A stretch of DNA of 11,701 nucleotides from Mycogone perniciosa (taxonomy: Eukaryota; Ascomycota; Sordariomycetes; Hypocreales; Hypocreaceae), in NCBI GenBank assembly GCA_025331125.1, contig JAOALB010000364.1, positions 1-11,701 on the forward strand, read 5' to 3'. The stretch's first letter is position 1. Every line of letters begins with the position of its first letter. The translations under genes and the position numbers were made by a program. The notes beneath the pieces were generated by a model, which saw nothing but the letters and a program-made list of their open reading frames with translations, was not told where the DNA came from and ran no database searches. Shown piece after piece: positions 1 to 8,138 of the stretch.

Positions 1-1
1 G

Positions 2-112
2 TTAGAGACACCAAGTTGGACTGGAGATCTGGAATACGAGGCCGCGAATAGCGCTGTTGACGATCAATTTGCCCGCCGCGCCAATGTCTTTCTGCAGCCG
101 ACATGCGGTTAG
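2..112 (+). CDS. C-terminal end of an unrecognised host gene (partial)
   Basis: The frame is open from the window edge to a TAG at 110-112 and encodes 36 residues ending in FLQPTCG. Base composition is GC-balanced with many Asp, Glu, Ala and Arg codons, unlike the AT-rich, TpA-rich DNA that starts just after the stop. This contrast is the main reason to read it as the last exon of a real gene entering from the left. No domain or family is recognisable from so short a tail. It could instead be a chance open frame. The upstream sequence is needed to decide. Confidence 0.4.
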   Translation, partial: LETPSWTGDLEYEAANSAVDDQFARRANVFLQPTCG

Positions 113-490
113 TTGCTGAGGAACTATCACTCCAGTAGTAAATATGATGCGTAGCTAGAGTAATCGTGTCTATCTTTGGCATGGCTGTAAATTTGAGTTC
201 TAGCAATAATGGGATACTAGATCTTGAAAAGGTGATAGTATATTGAGAGTTTAAGCGAGTATATAGAAGGGGGGCGGTTAGATATTAGTAAAGTGAAGAG
301 GGGATAGGTAAAAGTAAAGGGAGAAAAGTCTAATGTATCTAGACGCGGCGGGACGTTAACTTTATATAGTTAAAGGAAGATACTGGTGGAAGGTTCCTGT
401 CGTATATTGGTTGGCTGTATTTGTCTATAACCTTACATATTGCCTATAATCTGCGGTTGAGACCTAATATACCTATACCTCCCACTATAA
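113..490. other. AT-rich intergenic DNA, no gene seen
   Basis: This stretch is rich in TA dinucleotides and stop codons in all frames. The plus strand is conspicuously purine-rich at about 245-340 (runs of GGGG, AAAG and GGGAGAAAAG type). I find no motif, RNA gene or clear repeat copy. It may hold the 3' untranslated region of the gene ending at 112, and otherwise looks like decayed repeat DNA. Confidence 0.5.
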
Positions 491-838
491 TTACCTGGCC
501 CTGCCAGACTCTATTATATATAGAGGCCGAATAATGGTTGAATAATGGTTGCGCCTTGTCCGCATGGAGTTAAAGATGTGGTGGCATGGACACCTCGTGA
601 TATGCTCTCTCCAAGCCTTGGTGAGATCTCGTTTCTCGCTCACACCCATCTTCCTGCATGCCTCGGCGTTCTTCTTTATCCCCAGCCATTCACGGCCCTG
701 AGCAGTACGTATACCTTGATGAGACGCAAGATATTGGCCGCATGATTCGTGTTCATACCGAAGGAGCCATGTGCTGCTGTGGGTGTTACTGTAGTAAGTT
801 AGGCATCTGGGGTGGTGATATATAGTAATAACCGCAGA
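491..838 (-). pseudogene. Possible coding remnant, unknown function
   Basis: On the minus strand a frame stays open for 115 codons, from just after a TAG at 841-839 to a TAA at 493-491, inside DNA that is otherwise full of stops. The translation has mixed, protein-like composition, including GREWLGIKKNAEACRKMG and a Cys/His cluster CPCHH. The first in-frame ATG lies deep inside, so if real it is a 5'-truncated remnant or an exon. I do not recognise the family. A plus-strand ATG frame (545-745) overlaps the same DNA and looks like its shadow. Confidence 0.22.
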
Positions 839-880
839 CTAGCAGCTTTTGCGCGTAATAATAATGTTCCGACAGTTTCT

Positions 881-1712
881 ATTGTAGCCATCTGTTATCG
901 CCGCCGCTTTTATACTGCCAGCTTTAGGAATAGATAGGGCATAAGAAGTATATTTCTAATAGCCTCTTTTACGTAAATTAGTTAACCTTTGAATTAAGAT
1001 AGTAATAAATATGGATTTGCAGGTGTAAGTAAATAACTATTTATGGCTTAATACTGAAAAATCGCTTTCAGCTACCTTTTACTATAGTAGACAATCCCTA
1101 TTAACTCTTAAAAGAAGTAAGTTGGGGCTAGACAGCACTAATCGGGCAAATATCAAGGCGCCCGCTTAATGCAGAGGCAATTGCATTACCTTTACCTTAA
1201 CAGGCCTAAACCTAAACTTCAGTAGATAATAATCGGGTATACCTAATATATAGCTAAAGTCTTTTATAACTTAAAAGCTAGTAAAAATATTAAGTTAGCT
1301 TTAGCTTGCCGGTATATCTTTTAAAGGAGGCGATTGAATCTTTATAAATGCCTGTATATAGCGCGCAAAGAGGTGTAAGGGTAATAGTTTCTCTGGCTAT
1401 TCTAAAATTTGCATTCTTTTATTGATAGCAGCCTGTATTTACACTGAAAATAATTATCAGCAAAGGCTATATATAACTTTTTACAGCTAAGCATTAGAGG
1501 GCTTAGCTTTAGAGAATAATATCTGGACCGCCATTAGACTAAAGCTCTTGCCACCTTGGTCTTGCCCTGGGCCAAGACGTCAACAGATTAGGGCATTAAC
1601 GCTGAGACTTACCTCTTCTTATTAACAACGATTTACGTCGACTTTTAGAATATGGTATAACAATATTAGAAACAAAATACCTAACACTTATCTCTAATTC
1701 TTTCAAGCTACT
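881..1712 (+). pseudogene. RIP-style relic, possibly a retroelement gag-like gene
   Basis: Read in one frame from 881 to the 5' LTR, the plus strand gives protein-like sequence interrupted by many stops. Most are TAA or TAG, which CAA or CAG would become by C-to-T change. The best preserved part is GC-richer (about 1545-1600) and reads ALATLVLPWAKTSTD, then an aromatic/hydrophobic stretch ending IYVDF. The Trp-Pro followed by a helical region resembles the capsid part of Ty3/gypsy Gag, but this is only a resemblance. Other frames also look partly coding, as AT-rich DNA often does, so frame and family are tentative. The relic ends abruptly at the LTR and does not resume beyond the 3' LTR. Confidence 0.28.
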
Positions 1713-1736
1713 TGTCACGGCACCAAACCTGCCTTC

Positions 1737-1773
1737 TGATGACTCATCAGCATCACGTGCGTCCTCACGTGAT
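1737..1773. promoter_or_regulatory. U3 enhancer-like pair: Gcn4/CpcA-type site and two E-boxes
   Basis: TGATGACTCATCA (1737-1749) is a 13-bp palindrome containing ATGACTCAT, the ideal site for Gcn4/CpcA (AP-1-like bZIP) regulators. Three bases on lies ATCACGTG (1752-1759), a 6-bp spacer, and CACGTGAT (1766-1773). This perfect 8-bp inverted repeat holds two CACGTG E-boxes, typical of bHLH factors such as Cbf1 or Pho4. The match to known consensus sites is seen directly. That they drive the element under amino-acid or nutrient stress is inference. Confidence 0.5.
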
Positions 1774-1814
1774 GGCTTGGTCCTACTCCTCCGAACCACA
1801 TCCTCGTAGCTTCT

Positions 1815-1833
1815 TGCCTTGTTCAAGGCACAA
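1815..1833 (+). promoter_or_regulatory. Predicted transcript start and self-primer segment
   Basis: A pyrimidine-rich run leads into the palindrome TGCCTTG-TT-CAAGGCA (1815-1830). AAGGCACAA (1825-1833) is the exact complement of the primer-binding site just outside the LTR. In Tf1-type elements the self-primer is the 5' end of the transcript, so the start of R is placed at or near 1825. No TATA box is seen. From 1825 the first AUG is that of gag. Confidence 0.5.
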
Positions 1834-1876
1834 CAAAGATATCACCTTGACCCGCTGTTCCGTGTGCCGTGATAGT

Positions 1877-1885
1877 TTGTGCCTT
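1877..1885 (+). other. Self-complementary primer-binding site (Tf1/sushi type)
   Basis: TTGTGCCTT lies two bases beyond the 5' LTR and is perfectly complementary over 9 bases to AAGGCACAA at 1825-1833 within the LTR. The site does not begin with TGG, as a site pairing with a tRNA CCA end would. In the Tf1/sushi group the folded 5' end of the genomic RNA pairs with this site and is cleaved to prime minus-strand synthesis. The pairing is seen directly; the mechanism is inferred from that family. Confidence 0.7.
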
Positions 1886-2134
1886 CCTACAACGACTGCG
1901 CCGTTACCCCTAGCCCTCGACCCTGCCCGAGAAGAATTAACGAAGTCGCCGACGGCCCAGTCGCGATACTACGAAGAGCCCCACGTCTCACAGGAAATTC
2001 ACCAATCCCCGACCGTGGCGAGACCCCAAGCCCAAAAGCCCACATCCCTGCAGCAAAGAATACACCCTAGCCCAGCTCCTTAGCCTATACCCGATTCCCT
2101 AGCCTGCGTTTAACCCGAGAATACCGAAGTGAGA

Positions 2135-3589
2135 ATGGAAGGCGTGGAGGGGGACCCTGGTTGGAAAACGAGGCTCGCCAATCACTTCCGCGACCAGCCT
2201 CACATCTGTACCATCTTGAAAGCTTGTGATGACAACCACGACCTGACCCCATGGCTTCAAGCACCGGAACTCGAGCAGTTCTTCAACGTTGTCTCTAACT
2301 ACTTCCAGAACCAAGAGTACAACTTCAATGTGGCCTTGGAACAGAAGGAGTCTGAGAACACTACCGTCGTTGAAAACCTGAAGCTCGCCCAACATGAGGT
2401 CCAAAGCCAAAGCGACATGATCGACAAGCTCATTAGAGCCAAAAGTAATAATATCCCTAGGCGTCAGACTGACAACCCCAAGGACAAATTCGACGCCAAG
2501 GATAAGGATGCAAAAACCCGTCAGCAGAAGTACGTGAACTGGCGTTCCACTATGCTGCGCAACGTCACAATTGATGCCGAGTACTTTAACACCCCTCACA
2601 AACGCATCCTCTACATCGGCAGCCAACTGGATGGTGATGCCTATGACTTGGTACGAGAGGCACTTGACCACATCACGATGAAAAAGGATGACTGCACGAC
2701 GTGGGAATGGGGAAGTAGTGAGACTTTCATCGAATTTTTGGACTCGCAGTACGAAACTCTCGACCTTTCGCGATCCGCCGCCCAGGAGTTTGATACCTAC
2801 TACATGGCAAACAAGCCGTTCCAGAACTTCATCACCGAGTTCCACAAACTGGCAGCCCGAGCCGGCAAAACCGATGCCCAGAAGGTCGACGCCCTTCGCC
2901 TCAAAGTGTCTAAAGAGATGGCCGCCGCCTTCACCAATAGAAGCGATAAGCCTACAAGTAAAGACGACTGGTCTGCTTGGAGAACTTTTGGTCAGAAAGT
3001 TTACGACGACCTCGAAGAGCAGGCCCATTACGCCAAACTCAGAGGCGACCGCGAGTTCAAGAAGCCAAACAGCAACTACACTCCTCAACAAGCCCCGCCC
3101 CAGAATAAGCCAAACCCTCCGAAGCAAGAAGACGCAGGCGATCCTATGCAGTTGGATGCTACATCCCTTGCCTTGCAACGCAAAGAATACCGACGACTCC
3201 ATAACCTATGCTACTACTGTGGCGGCCAACACACGGTCAGCAACTGCGTGGAAAAGCAGAAAGCTGACACCATGAGACCTCAAACCCCACAGGGACGTGG
3301 TGGCGGCTTCCCGGGACGCGGAACGTATCGAGGCAATAGCACCACAGCGCCTCGAGGCAGGGTGTACATCCCAAGCCAGGGAAGAGGCATACCGGCACCA
3401 CAAGTTCCCACTCCCCAGTTCCCGCAGTACCAGCACTTCTCAGCCCAAGGAAATAACCCGTCGTACCACGGAAACCCATTCCTACGCCACGTCGATGAGA
3501 CCGGCTTTGTCGAAGGATCAGTCACCTCCAGCGATGCACTCGCCTACGAAGATGTGACTCCCGATGTGGGAAGGCAGGGAAAAGAGTAG
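2135..3589 (+). CDS. gag: Gag structural polyprotein of the retrotransposon
   Basis: This is the capsid/nucleocapsid protein that packages element RNA in cytoplasmic particles; 484 aa. ATG 2135 is chosen because it is the first AUG in the predicted transcript and has A at -3 and G at +4; a GTG two codons upstream is not a plausible fungal start. Residues about 60-110 look like a coiled coil. About 130-310 resembles the retrotransposon Gag capsid domain, with Trp- and Phe-rich helices. A zinc knuckle at residues 359-371 (codons 3209-3247) reads CYYCGGQHTVSNC, that is CX2CX3HX4C, one residue short of the usual CX4H spacing. The tail has RG/GRG motifs (about 385-425) that should bind RNA. It ends in TAG at 3587-3589, just after a frameshift heptamer, so the last codons also feed pol. 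Confidence 0.93.
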   Translation: MEGVEGDPGWKTRLANHFRDQPHICTILKACDDNHDLTPWLQAPELEQFFNVVSNYFQNQEYNFNVALEQKESENTTVVENLKLAQHEVQSQSDMIDKLIRAKSNNIPRRQTDNPKDKFDAKDKDAKTRQQKYVNWRSTMLRNVTIDAEYFNTPHKRILYIGSQLDGDAYDLVREALDHITMKKDDCTTWEWGSSETFIEFLDSQYETLDLSRSAAQEFDTYYMANKPFQNFITEFHKLAARAGKTDAQKVDALRLKVSKEMAAAFTNRSDKPTSKDDWSAWRTFGQKVYDDLEEQAHYAKLRGDREFKKPNSNYTPQQAPPQNKPNPPKQEDAGDPMQLDATSLALQRKEYRRLHNLCYYCGGQHTVSNCVEKQKADTMRPQTPQGRGGGFPGRGTYRGNSTTAPRGRVYIPSQGRGIPAPQVPTPQFPQYQHFSAQGNNPSYHGNPFLRHVDETGFVEGSVTSSDALAYEDVTPDVGRQGKE

Positions 3590-3616
3590 CTTCCCGACAA
3601 CGTCGCGTTGGGAAGC
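3577..3616 (+). promoter_or_regulatory. -1 programmed ribosomal frameshift signal (gag to pol)
   Basis: In the gag frame G GGA AAA (3577-3583) fits the X XXY YYZ slippery rule exactly. It is followed by a 5-nt spacer and a hairpin from 3589 to 3616. The hairpin pairs GCTTCC with GGAAGC (6 bp), then CAACG with CGTTG (5 bp), with a 3-nt bulge on the 5' arm and a TCG loop; an alternative is GCTTCCC with GGGAAGC and a 14-nt loop. Slippage at this point skips the TAG two codons on and enters the pol frame, which is open from 3499. Heptamer, spacing and stem are all seen directly; frameshifting itself is inferred. Confidence 0.85.
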
Positions 3617-6600
3617 GCAATGGAACATCGGAATGGCCCGTGAATCCAATGCCTCTATGGATACGACAGATCATCATTGATGACAGACCGTTGATTTTAA
3701 ATGCCATAGATAGCAAATCACTACTCGTCCATACCACATTATTCCTCGCGCACTCATCGGTAACTGTACCAACCCTCATTGATAGTGGCTGCTCAGCACG
3801 AGGCTTTGCAGACCAGCATTTTCTCCGAAAGTCCCAAATCCCAACAATGCGATTGCCTAGACCAAGGAGCCTCATCTTAGCTGATGGCAAAGCAGCAGCA
3901 CAGCTCACCGACTATGTAATCCTAGATGTGGGAATGGGGGAACACAGAGAGCTGTGTGTATTTTTCGTCACTAATCTCTCGGATCAAAACCCCTTTATCC
4001 TCGGAATGCCGTGGCTACAGCGACATAATCCCAATATCGACTGGCCTACACTGACAGTCACCTTTGACTCGCAATACTGTTTGACAAATTGTTGCCCTCG
4101 AACCTGCACTGCACCGACAATCCCTAGCCCAACAACTATTCCACACGACATTGACATCCCAGGCGAACCCCCAAAGTCAGCACTTTGCACTACCAGCGAG
4201 AAACAAGACAGCACACCAAAGAGGATGAGAAGGAAGGTCAAGAAGAAAGTCAGGTTCCAAGCCTACGTCGAGAGTATACCAGAGGAGACGACGCCCCGAC
4301 AGGGAGAAAGGGACCTACATATTGACCTCACACTGACACCAGGGCAAAATCACTACCGCACTTATCGACCTAATAACTGCGAGGGACCAGAGACTAGAGC
4401 ACAGATGATACCAAACAAGCCCTCAACACCAGTCTTGACAACGCCCATAGCCGGTAGCCGTCGACATCTACGCCAACGCAACCCAGCACAACTCCCCGAG
4501 CTGAGTGTACCAATACCCGATAAGCCTGTGGCGGTGGCGCTGCATGAGCGACCTGACCTGACAGACATCCGAATGTCCGCCGCGACATCGTTTATCCAGT
4601 TCTGTAAAGACCCATCTGCCCAGTGCATGAGACTGACCTGGGCAGACCTGGCAGAAGATATACAGGAGCGGGAACACAAAGCGTACCGACTACCAGAGCT
4701 CAACGAGGACACCTTCGCAAGTGTGTTACAAGGACAGGGCAGCTTTGCAGCGGCACAAGCATTATTCCCCACAGCTTTCCACGAATTCCTCGCGCACTGC
4801 TATAGCGGAGAGCACCTCCAAGGGATATCAGAGTCTGACATCGACAAGTTCATGGAAGCAAAGCCGGAACTGACAGAAAGTGACATTCGAAAGAAACTTC
4901 CTGACTGGCTACAAGACAAAATTGTCGGCTTCCTCCCACGACTGGCAAACGAGCTTCCCCCCAGGAGATCATGGGACCACGAAATCGAGCTTCTACCGGG
5001 GAAGGAACCACCATATCAGAAGAACCGCCCAATGTCACCAAGCGAACTCCGGGTTGTGAGAAAATGGCTAGACGAGAACCTAGCTAAAGGATTTATTAGG
5101 GAATCCAGAGCGAGATGTGCTGCCCCCCTGCTCCTCGCTGCAAAACCCGGAGGAGGCGTCCGCATTTGTCAGGACTACCGAGGCCTTAATAACGTTACTA
5201 TAAAGAATCGCTACCCATTGCCGCTAATCCGGGAAACATTAGATGCTCTGTGCAATGCCAGATTTTATACTAAGCTGGATGTAATAGCCGCCTTCAACAA
5301 ACTCAGAATCGCAGAGGGACACGAATGGAAGACAGCTTTTATAACCCGGTTTGGGCTGTTCGAAACCCTCGTCATGCCTTTCGGCCTTTGCAACGCCCCA
5401 GCCTCTTTCCAACACTATATTAACCATGCCTTATACGACTTACTTGATAAGACTTGCACGGCCTACCTCGACGATGTCCTGGTCTACTCGGCTACGCGAA
5501 AGGAACATCGACAACATGTACGGGAAGTCATGGACAGATTGATCGACGCAGGTCTCCAAGTCGACATCAAAAAATGCGAATTCGAGACAACAAGAACGAA
5601 GTACCTCGGCCTAATCATCACAAGCAATGGCATCGAGATGGACCCCGAGAAAGTGGCCGCGATCGTGAGTTGGAAGAGACCCTCAAACCTCCGCGAACTC
5701 CAACGTTTCCTGGGCTTCGCAAATTTCTATCGGCGGTTCATCAAAGACTTCTCCAACATCTGCAAACCCTTAAACAGCCTTTTGAGAAAAGATACACCAT
5801 GGAATTGGACGGAACTCCATACCGCTGCGTTCGACCGTCTTAAAACCCAGTTTATGACCGCCCCAATCCTCGCCTTCTTCGACTATAATAAAAAGACGGT
5901 CCTGGAAACGGATGCCTCGGACTGGGCATCCGGTGGTATTCTCTCCCAGTATGATGAGAATGGTATCCTGCGACCAGTAGCATATTTCTCATCGAAGCAC
6001 TCACCCGCCGAATGCAATTACGAGATTTACGATAAGGAACTGCTAGCCATTATTAAATCGTTGGAAGAATGGCGCCCCGAGCTCCAAGGCACAGAAAATG
6101 AATTCGAGATCGTCACAGACCACAAGAACCTGGAATACTTTACGACCACTAAAGCGTTAAATCAGAGACAAGTCCGCTGGTCCGAATTCCTATCCCAGTA
6201 CAATTTCCGGATTATTTATCGGCCTGGGTCGAAAGCAGTGAGGCCTGATGCGTTGAGCAGGAGATCTCAGGATATCCCAGCAAAGTCAGACCAGGACGAT
6301 AGCCGATTGAAAGAAAGAAAGAGAACCTTGCTCCCGGAAAGCCGCTTCGACCCCCGTGCCTATGCCAACATTGCGGGAAGCATAGACAATGAGAACCTCC
6401 TCGCTGTGACGACCGGCACCTTGATCCCAGACCTGGAGACATCGATCGACGGAATAATCGACAAAGCCTACGAAACATCAAACATGGCGAGTATTATGAT
6501 GCAGGCGCTCCGAGACCCGGCCGTTCGACAATGGCCCAGGAGCATTCGAGGTGACTTGAGGGCAGCCATGCAAGACTTTCAAATCCGCGGCAACCGAATA

Positions 6601-8076
6601 TATTACCGGGAACGACTTTTCCTCCCGCCGACGGACGAAGCGAAGATACAAGTTATATACCGAACACACTCTTCCGGGCCAGGAGGACACCCGGGACGAG
6701 TGAAAACGCTAGACCTCCTCAACCGCACATACTGGTGGCCGCGAATGTCAGCTGACGTTGACACTTTTGTTAAGGGTTGTGACCTGTGCTTTCGGACGAA
6801 GTCAAGCAGGTCCGCTCCCCCGGGATTCCTGAAACCATTGCCGGTACCATTCCAGGCCTGGAGTGATATCTCGGTGGACTATATTACGCCACTGCCCGAC
6901 TGTAACCGGCAGGGCTCAGTCTACAAGAACGTCCTTGTAGTGGTGTGCCGCTTGACAAAGATGCGCCATTTCATCGCCACCCGCACACTCAATGCTGAAG
7001 AACTTGCCGACGCCTTCATCTCGCGCGTCTACGCCTTGCACGGAGCTCCAGAAACAATCATATCAGACCGGGGTACCCAGTTCGTATCTGAGTTCTGGAA
7101 GCAGCTATCCCAACGACTTGGAATCCACCTCAAACATTCCTCAGCCTACCATCCAGAGACCGACGGCCAGACTGAACGGCTGAATGCAGGGGTAGAGCAG
7201 TATCTCAGGCAGTTTATGAGTTTTCACCAGAACGATTGGGTGGACTGGTTGCCACTCGCGGAGTTTGCCCAGAATAACCAAGTATCCGAGACAACGGGAA
7301 CCTCGCCGTTCTTTGCAAATTACGGTTTTCACCCACGCCTGGGAGTCGAGCCCTCAAACCCCTGCCCGCCGAACCTATCTATCACCCAAAAGAGGAGTTT
7401 CTATAAAGCAAACACCGTGGCCGAGCGTTTCCAACGAATCCTAGACCAACTGAGAGCCCTCGCAGCACAATCGATCGCCCGATACGAGGCCGCAGCCAAC
7501 ACATCAAGGGAGGACTCATACCGATTCGCAGTCGGCGAAAAGGTGTGGTTGAAGACCGAATACCTTAAAACAAACCGCCCAATGAAGAAGGGAGACGATA
7601 AATGGGTGGGCCCATATAAAATCCTCGACATATACCCCCGAGCCTGCCGACTCGAACTCCCCGACCGCATCCGCATTTTCCCTGTATTCCACAACTCTCT
7701 CCTCAGACCACTGGCAGTCGACAAAGCAGGCCAACGGATATGTCTGCCGGGACAAGACGCTATCAATGAGCGAGAGAATAAGAATACGCGGGGACGAATC
7801 CTCGAAAGAGATGACGAGACGAACGAAGTGGTGGAAAAGTGGGAATTTGATGACATCCTCGACTGCCACAACGAGGATGGCCTACACTATCACATAGCCT
7901 GGAAACACCACGCACCAAGCTGGCAACCCGCGAAGGACCTCAAAGGACAAGACGCCGCCCTTTTAGAATACCACATGAAAAACCCCGACAAGCCCGGCCC
8001 GCCTGCCTGGGTCAAGAAGAGGAAGATAACCGACCAGCCGGACCCGCGACGCAGCAGCCGCTTACGACGGAATTGA
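3583..8076 (+). CDS. pol: Pol polyprotein: protease, RT, RNase H, integrase, chromodomain
   Basis: This is made as a Gag-Pol fusion after the -1 shift; the frame is open from 3499 and the first ATG is only at 3649. It is about 1497 aa beyond the shift. Key codons: protease DSG at 3781-3789, then ILGMPWLQRH near 3979-4023. In reverse transcriptase, the first Asp is at 5278 (KLDVIAAF) and YLDD at 5464-5475. RNase H Asp, Glu, Asp, Asp are at 5911, 6037, 6118 and 6247. Integrase zinc-binding His, His, Cys, Cys are at 6667, 6688, 6778 and 6787. The integrase catalytic triad is Asp 6877, Asp 7066 and Glu 7174 (exactly 35 residues between the last two). GPY of GPY/F is at 7609-7617 and a chromodomain at about 7831-7950. 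The protease-RT linker holds a Lys/Arg-rich stretch, and the C-terminus is basic. All domains look intact; stop TGA 8074-8076. Confidence 0.95.
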   Translation, partial: RVASRQRRVGKRNGTSEWPVNPMPLWIRQIIIDDRPLILNAIDSKSLLVHTTLFLAHSSVTVPTLIDSGCSARGFADQHFLRKSQIPTMRLPRPRSLILADGKAAAQLTDYVILDVGMGEHRELCVFFVTNLSDQNPFILGMPWLQRHNPNIDWPTLTVTFDSQYCLTNCCPRTCTAPTIPSPTTIPHDIDIPGEPPKSALCTTSEKQDSTPKRMRRKVKKKVRFQAYVESIPEETTPRQGERDLHIDLTLTPGQNHYRTYRPNNCEGPETRAQMIPNKPSTPVLTTPIAGSRRHLRQRNPAQLPELSVPIPDKPVAVALHERPDLTDIRMSAATSFIQFCKDPSAQCMRLTWADLAEDIQEREHKAYRLPELNEDTFASVLQGQGSFAAAQALFPTAFHEFLAHCYSGEHLQGISESDIDKFMEAKPELTESDIRKKLPDWLQDKIVGFLPRLANELPPRRSWDHEIELLPGKEPPYQKNRPMSPSELRVVRKWLDENLAKGFIRESRARCAAPLLLAAKPGGGVRICQDYRGLNNVTIKNRYPLPLIRETLDALCNARFYTKLDVIAAFNKLRIAEGHEWKTAFITRFGLFETLVMPFGLCNAPASFQHYINHALYDLLDKTCTAYLDDVLVYSATRKEHRQHVREVMDRLIDAGLQVDIKKCEFETTRTKYLGLIITSNGIEMDPEKVAAIVSWKRPSNLRELQRFLGFANFYRRFIKDFSNICKPLNSLLRKDTPWNWTELHTAAFDRLKTQFMTAPILAFFDYNKKTVLETDASDWASGGILSQYDENGILRPVAYFSSKHSPAECNYEIYDKELLAIIKSLEEWRPELQGTENEFEIVTDHKNLEYFTTTKALNQRQVRWSEFLSQYNFRIIYRPGSKAVRPDALSRRSQDIPAKSDQDDSRLKERKRTLLPESRFDPRAYANIAGSIDNENLLAVTTGTLIPDLETSIDGIIDKAYETSNMASIMMQALRDPAVRQWPRSIRGDLRAAMQDFQIRGNRIYYRERLFLPPTDEAKIQVIYRTHSSGPGGHPGRVKTLDLLNRTYWWPRMSADVDTFVKGCDLCFRTKSSRSAPPGFLKPLPVPFQAWSDISVDYITPLPDCNRQGSVYKNVLVVVCRLTKMRHFIATRTLNAEELADAFISRVYALHGAPETIISDRGTQFVSEFWKQLSQRLGIHLKHSSAYHPETDGQTERLNAGVEQYLRQFMSFHQNDWVDWLPLAEFAQNNQVSETTGTSPFFANYGFHPRLGVEPSNPCPPNLSITQKRSFYKANTVAERFQRILDQLRALAAQSIARYEAAANTSREDSYRFAVGEKVWLKTEYLKTNRPMKKGDDKWVGPYKILDIYPRACRLELPDRIRIFPVFHNSLLRPLAVDKAGQRICLPGQDAINERENKNTRGRILERDDETNEVVEKWEFDDILDCHNEDGLHYHIAWKHHAPSWQPAKDLKGQDAALLEYHMKNPDKPGPPAWVKKRKITDQPDPRRSSRLRRN

Positions 8077-8115
8077 TATAATAGGAGGATTGGAATATAT
8101 ATAGTCTTGGAATAG

Positions 8116-8133
8116 CCATTTGAGGGCAAATGG
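8116..8133 (+). other. Small hairpin in the 3' untranslated region
   Basis: CCATTTG-AGGG-CAAATGG is a perfect 7-bp stem with a 4-nt loop, 40 nt after the pol stop and 5 nt before the polypurine tract. Its role is unknown; it could shape plus-strand priming or 3'-end formation. Confidence 0.4.
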
Positions 8134-8138
8134 AGTTT

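Larger units (their letters stand above)
1713..1874 (+). repeat. 5' long terminal repeat (162 bp)
   Basis: It matches 8154-8315 base for base by eye. The ends form an imperfect terminal inverted repeat, TGTCACGGCAC against GTGCCGTGATA (10 of 11 pairs). The 3' end is TA instead of the usual CA, in both copies. Predicted layout is U3 1713-1824 with R starting at 1825, from complementarity to the primer site. At 162 bp it is short for a gypsy LTR. Confidence 0.95.

Noticed and set aside
1596..1826. Minus-strand frame beginning MNKARSYEDVVRRS, repeated at 7890-8267
   Set aside because: Both copies lie across the LTRs and share only the antisense of the LTR; beyond it they diverge into unrelated DNA. 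A shadow of the repeat.
1712..2083. Plus-strand frame through the LTR and leader
   Set aside because: It starts in U3, upstream of the predicted transcript start, is low-complexity and Pro/Ser-rich, and crosses the LTR boundary.
2099..3202. 367-codon minus-strand open frame opposite gag
   Set aside because: Fully antisense to gag. Its Val/Leu-rich composition is what antisense of acidic, Lys-rich coding DNA gives, and no motif is visible.
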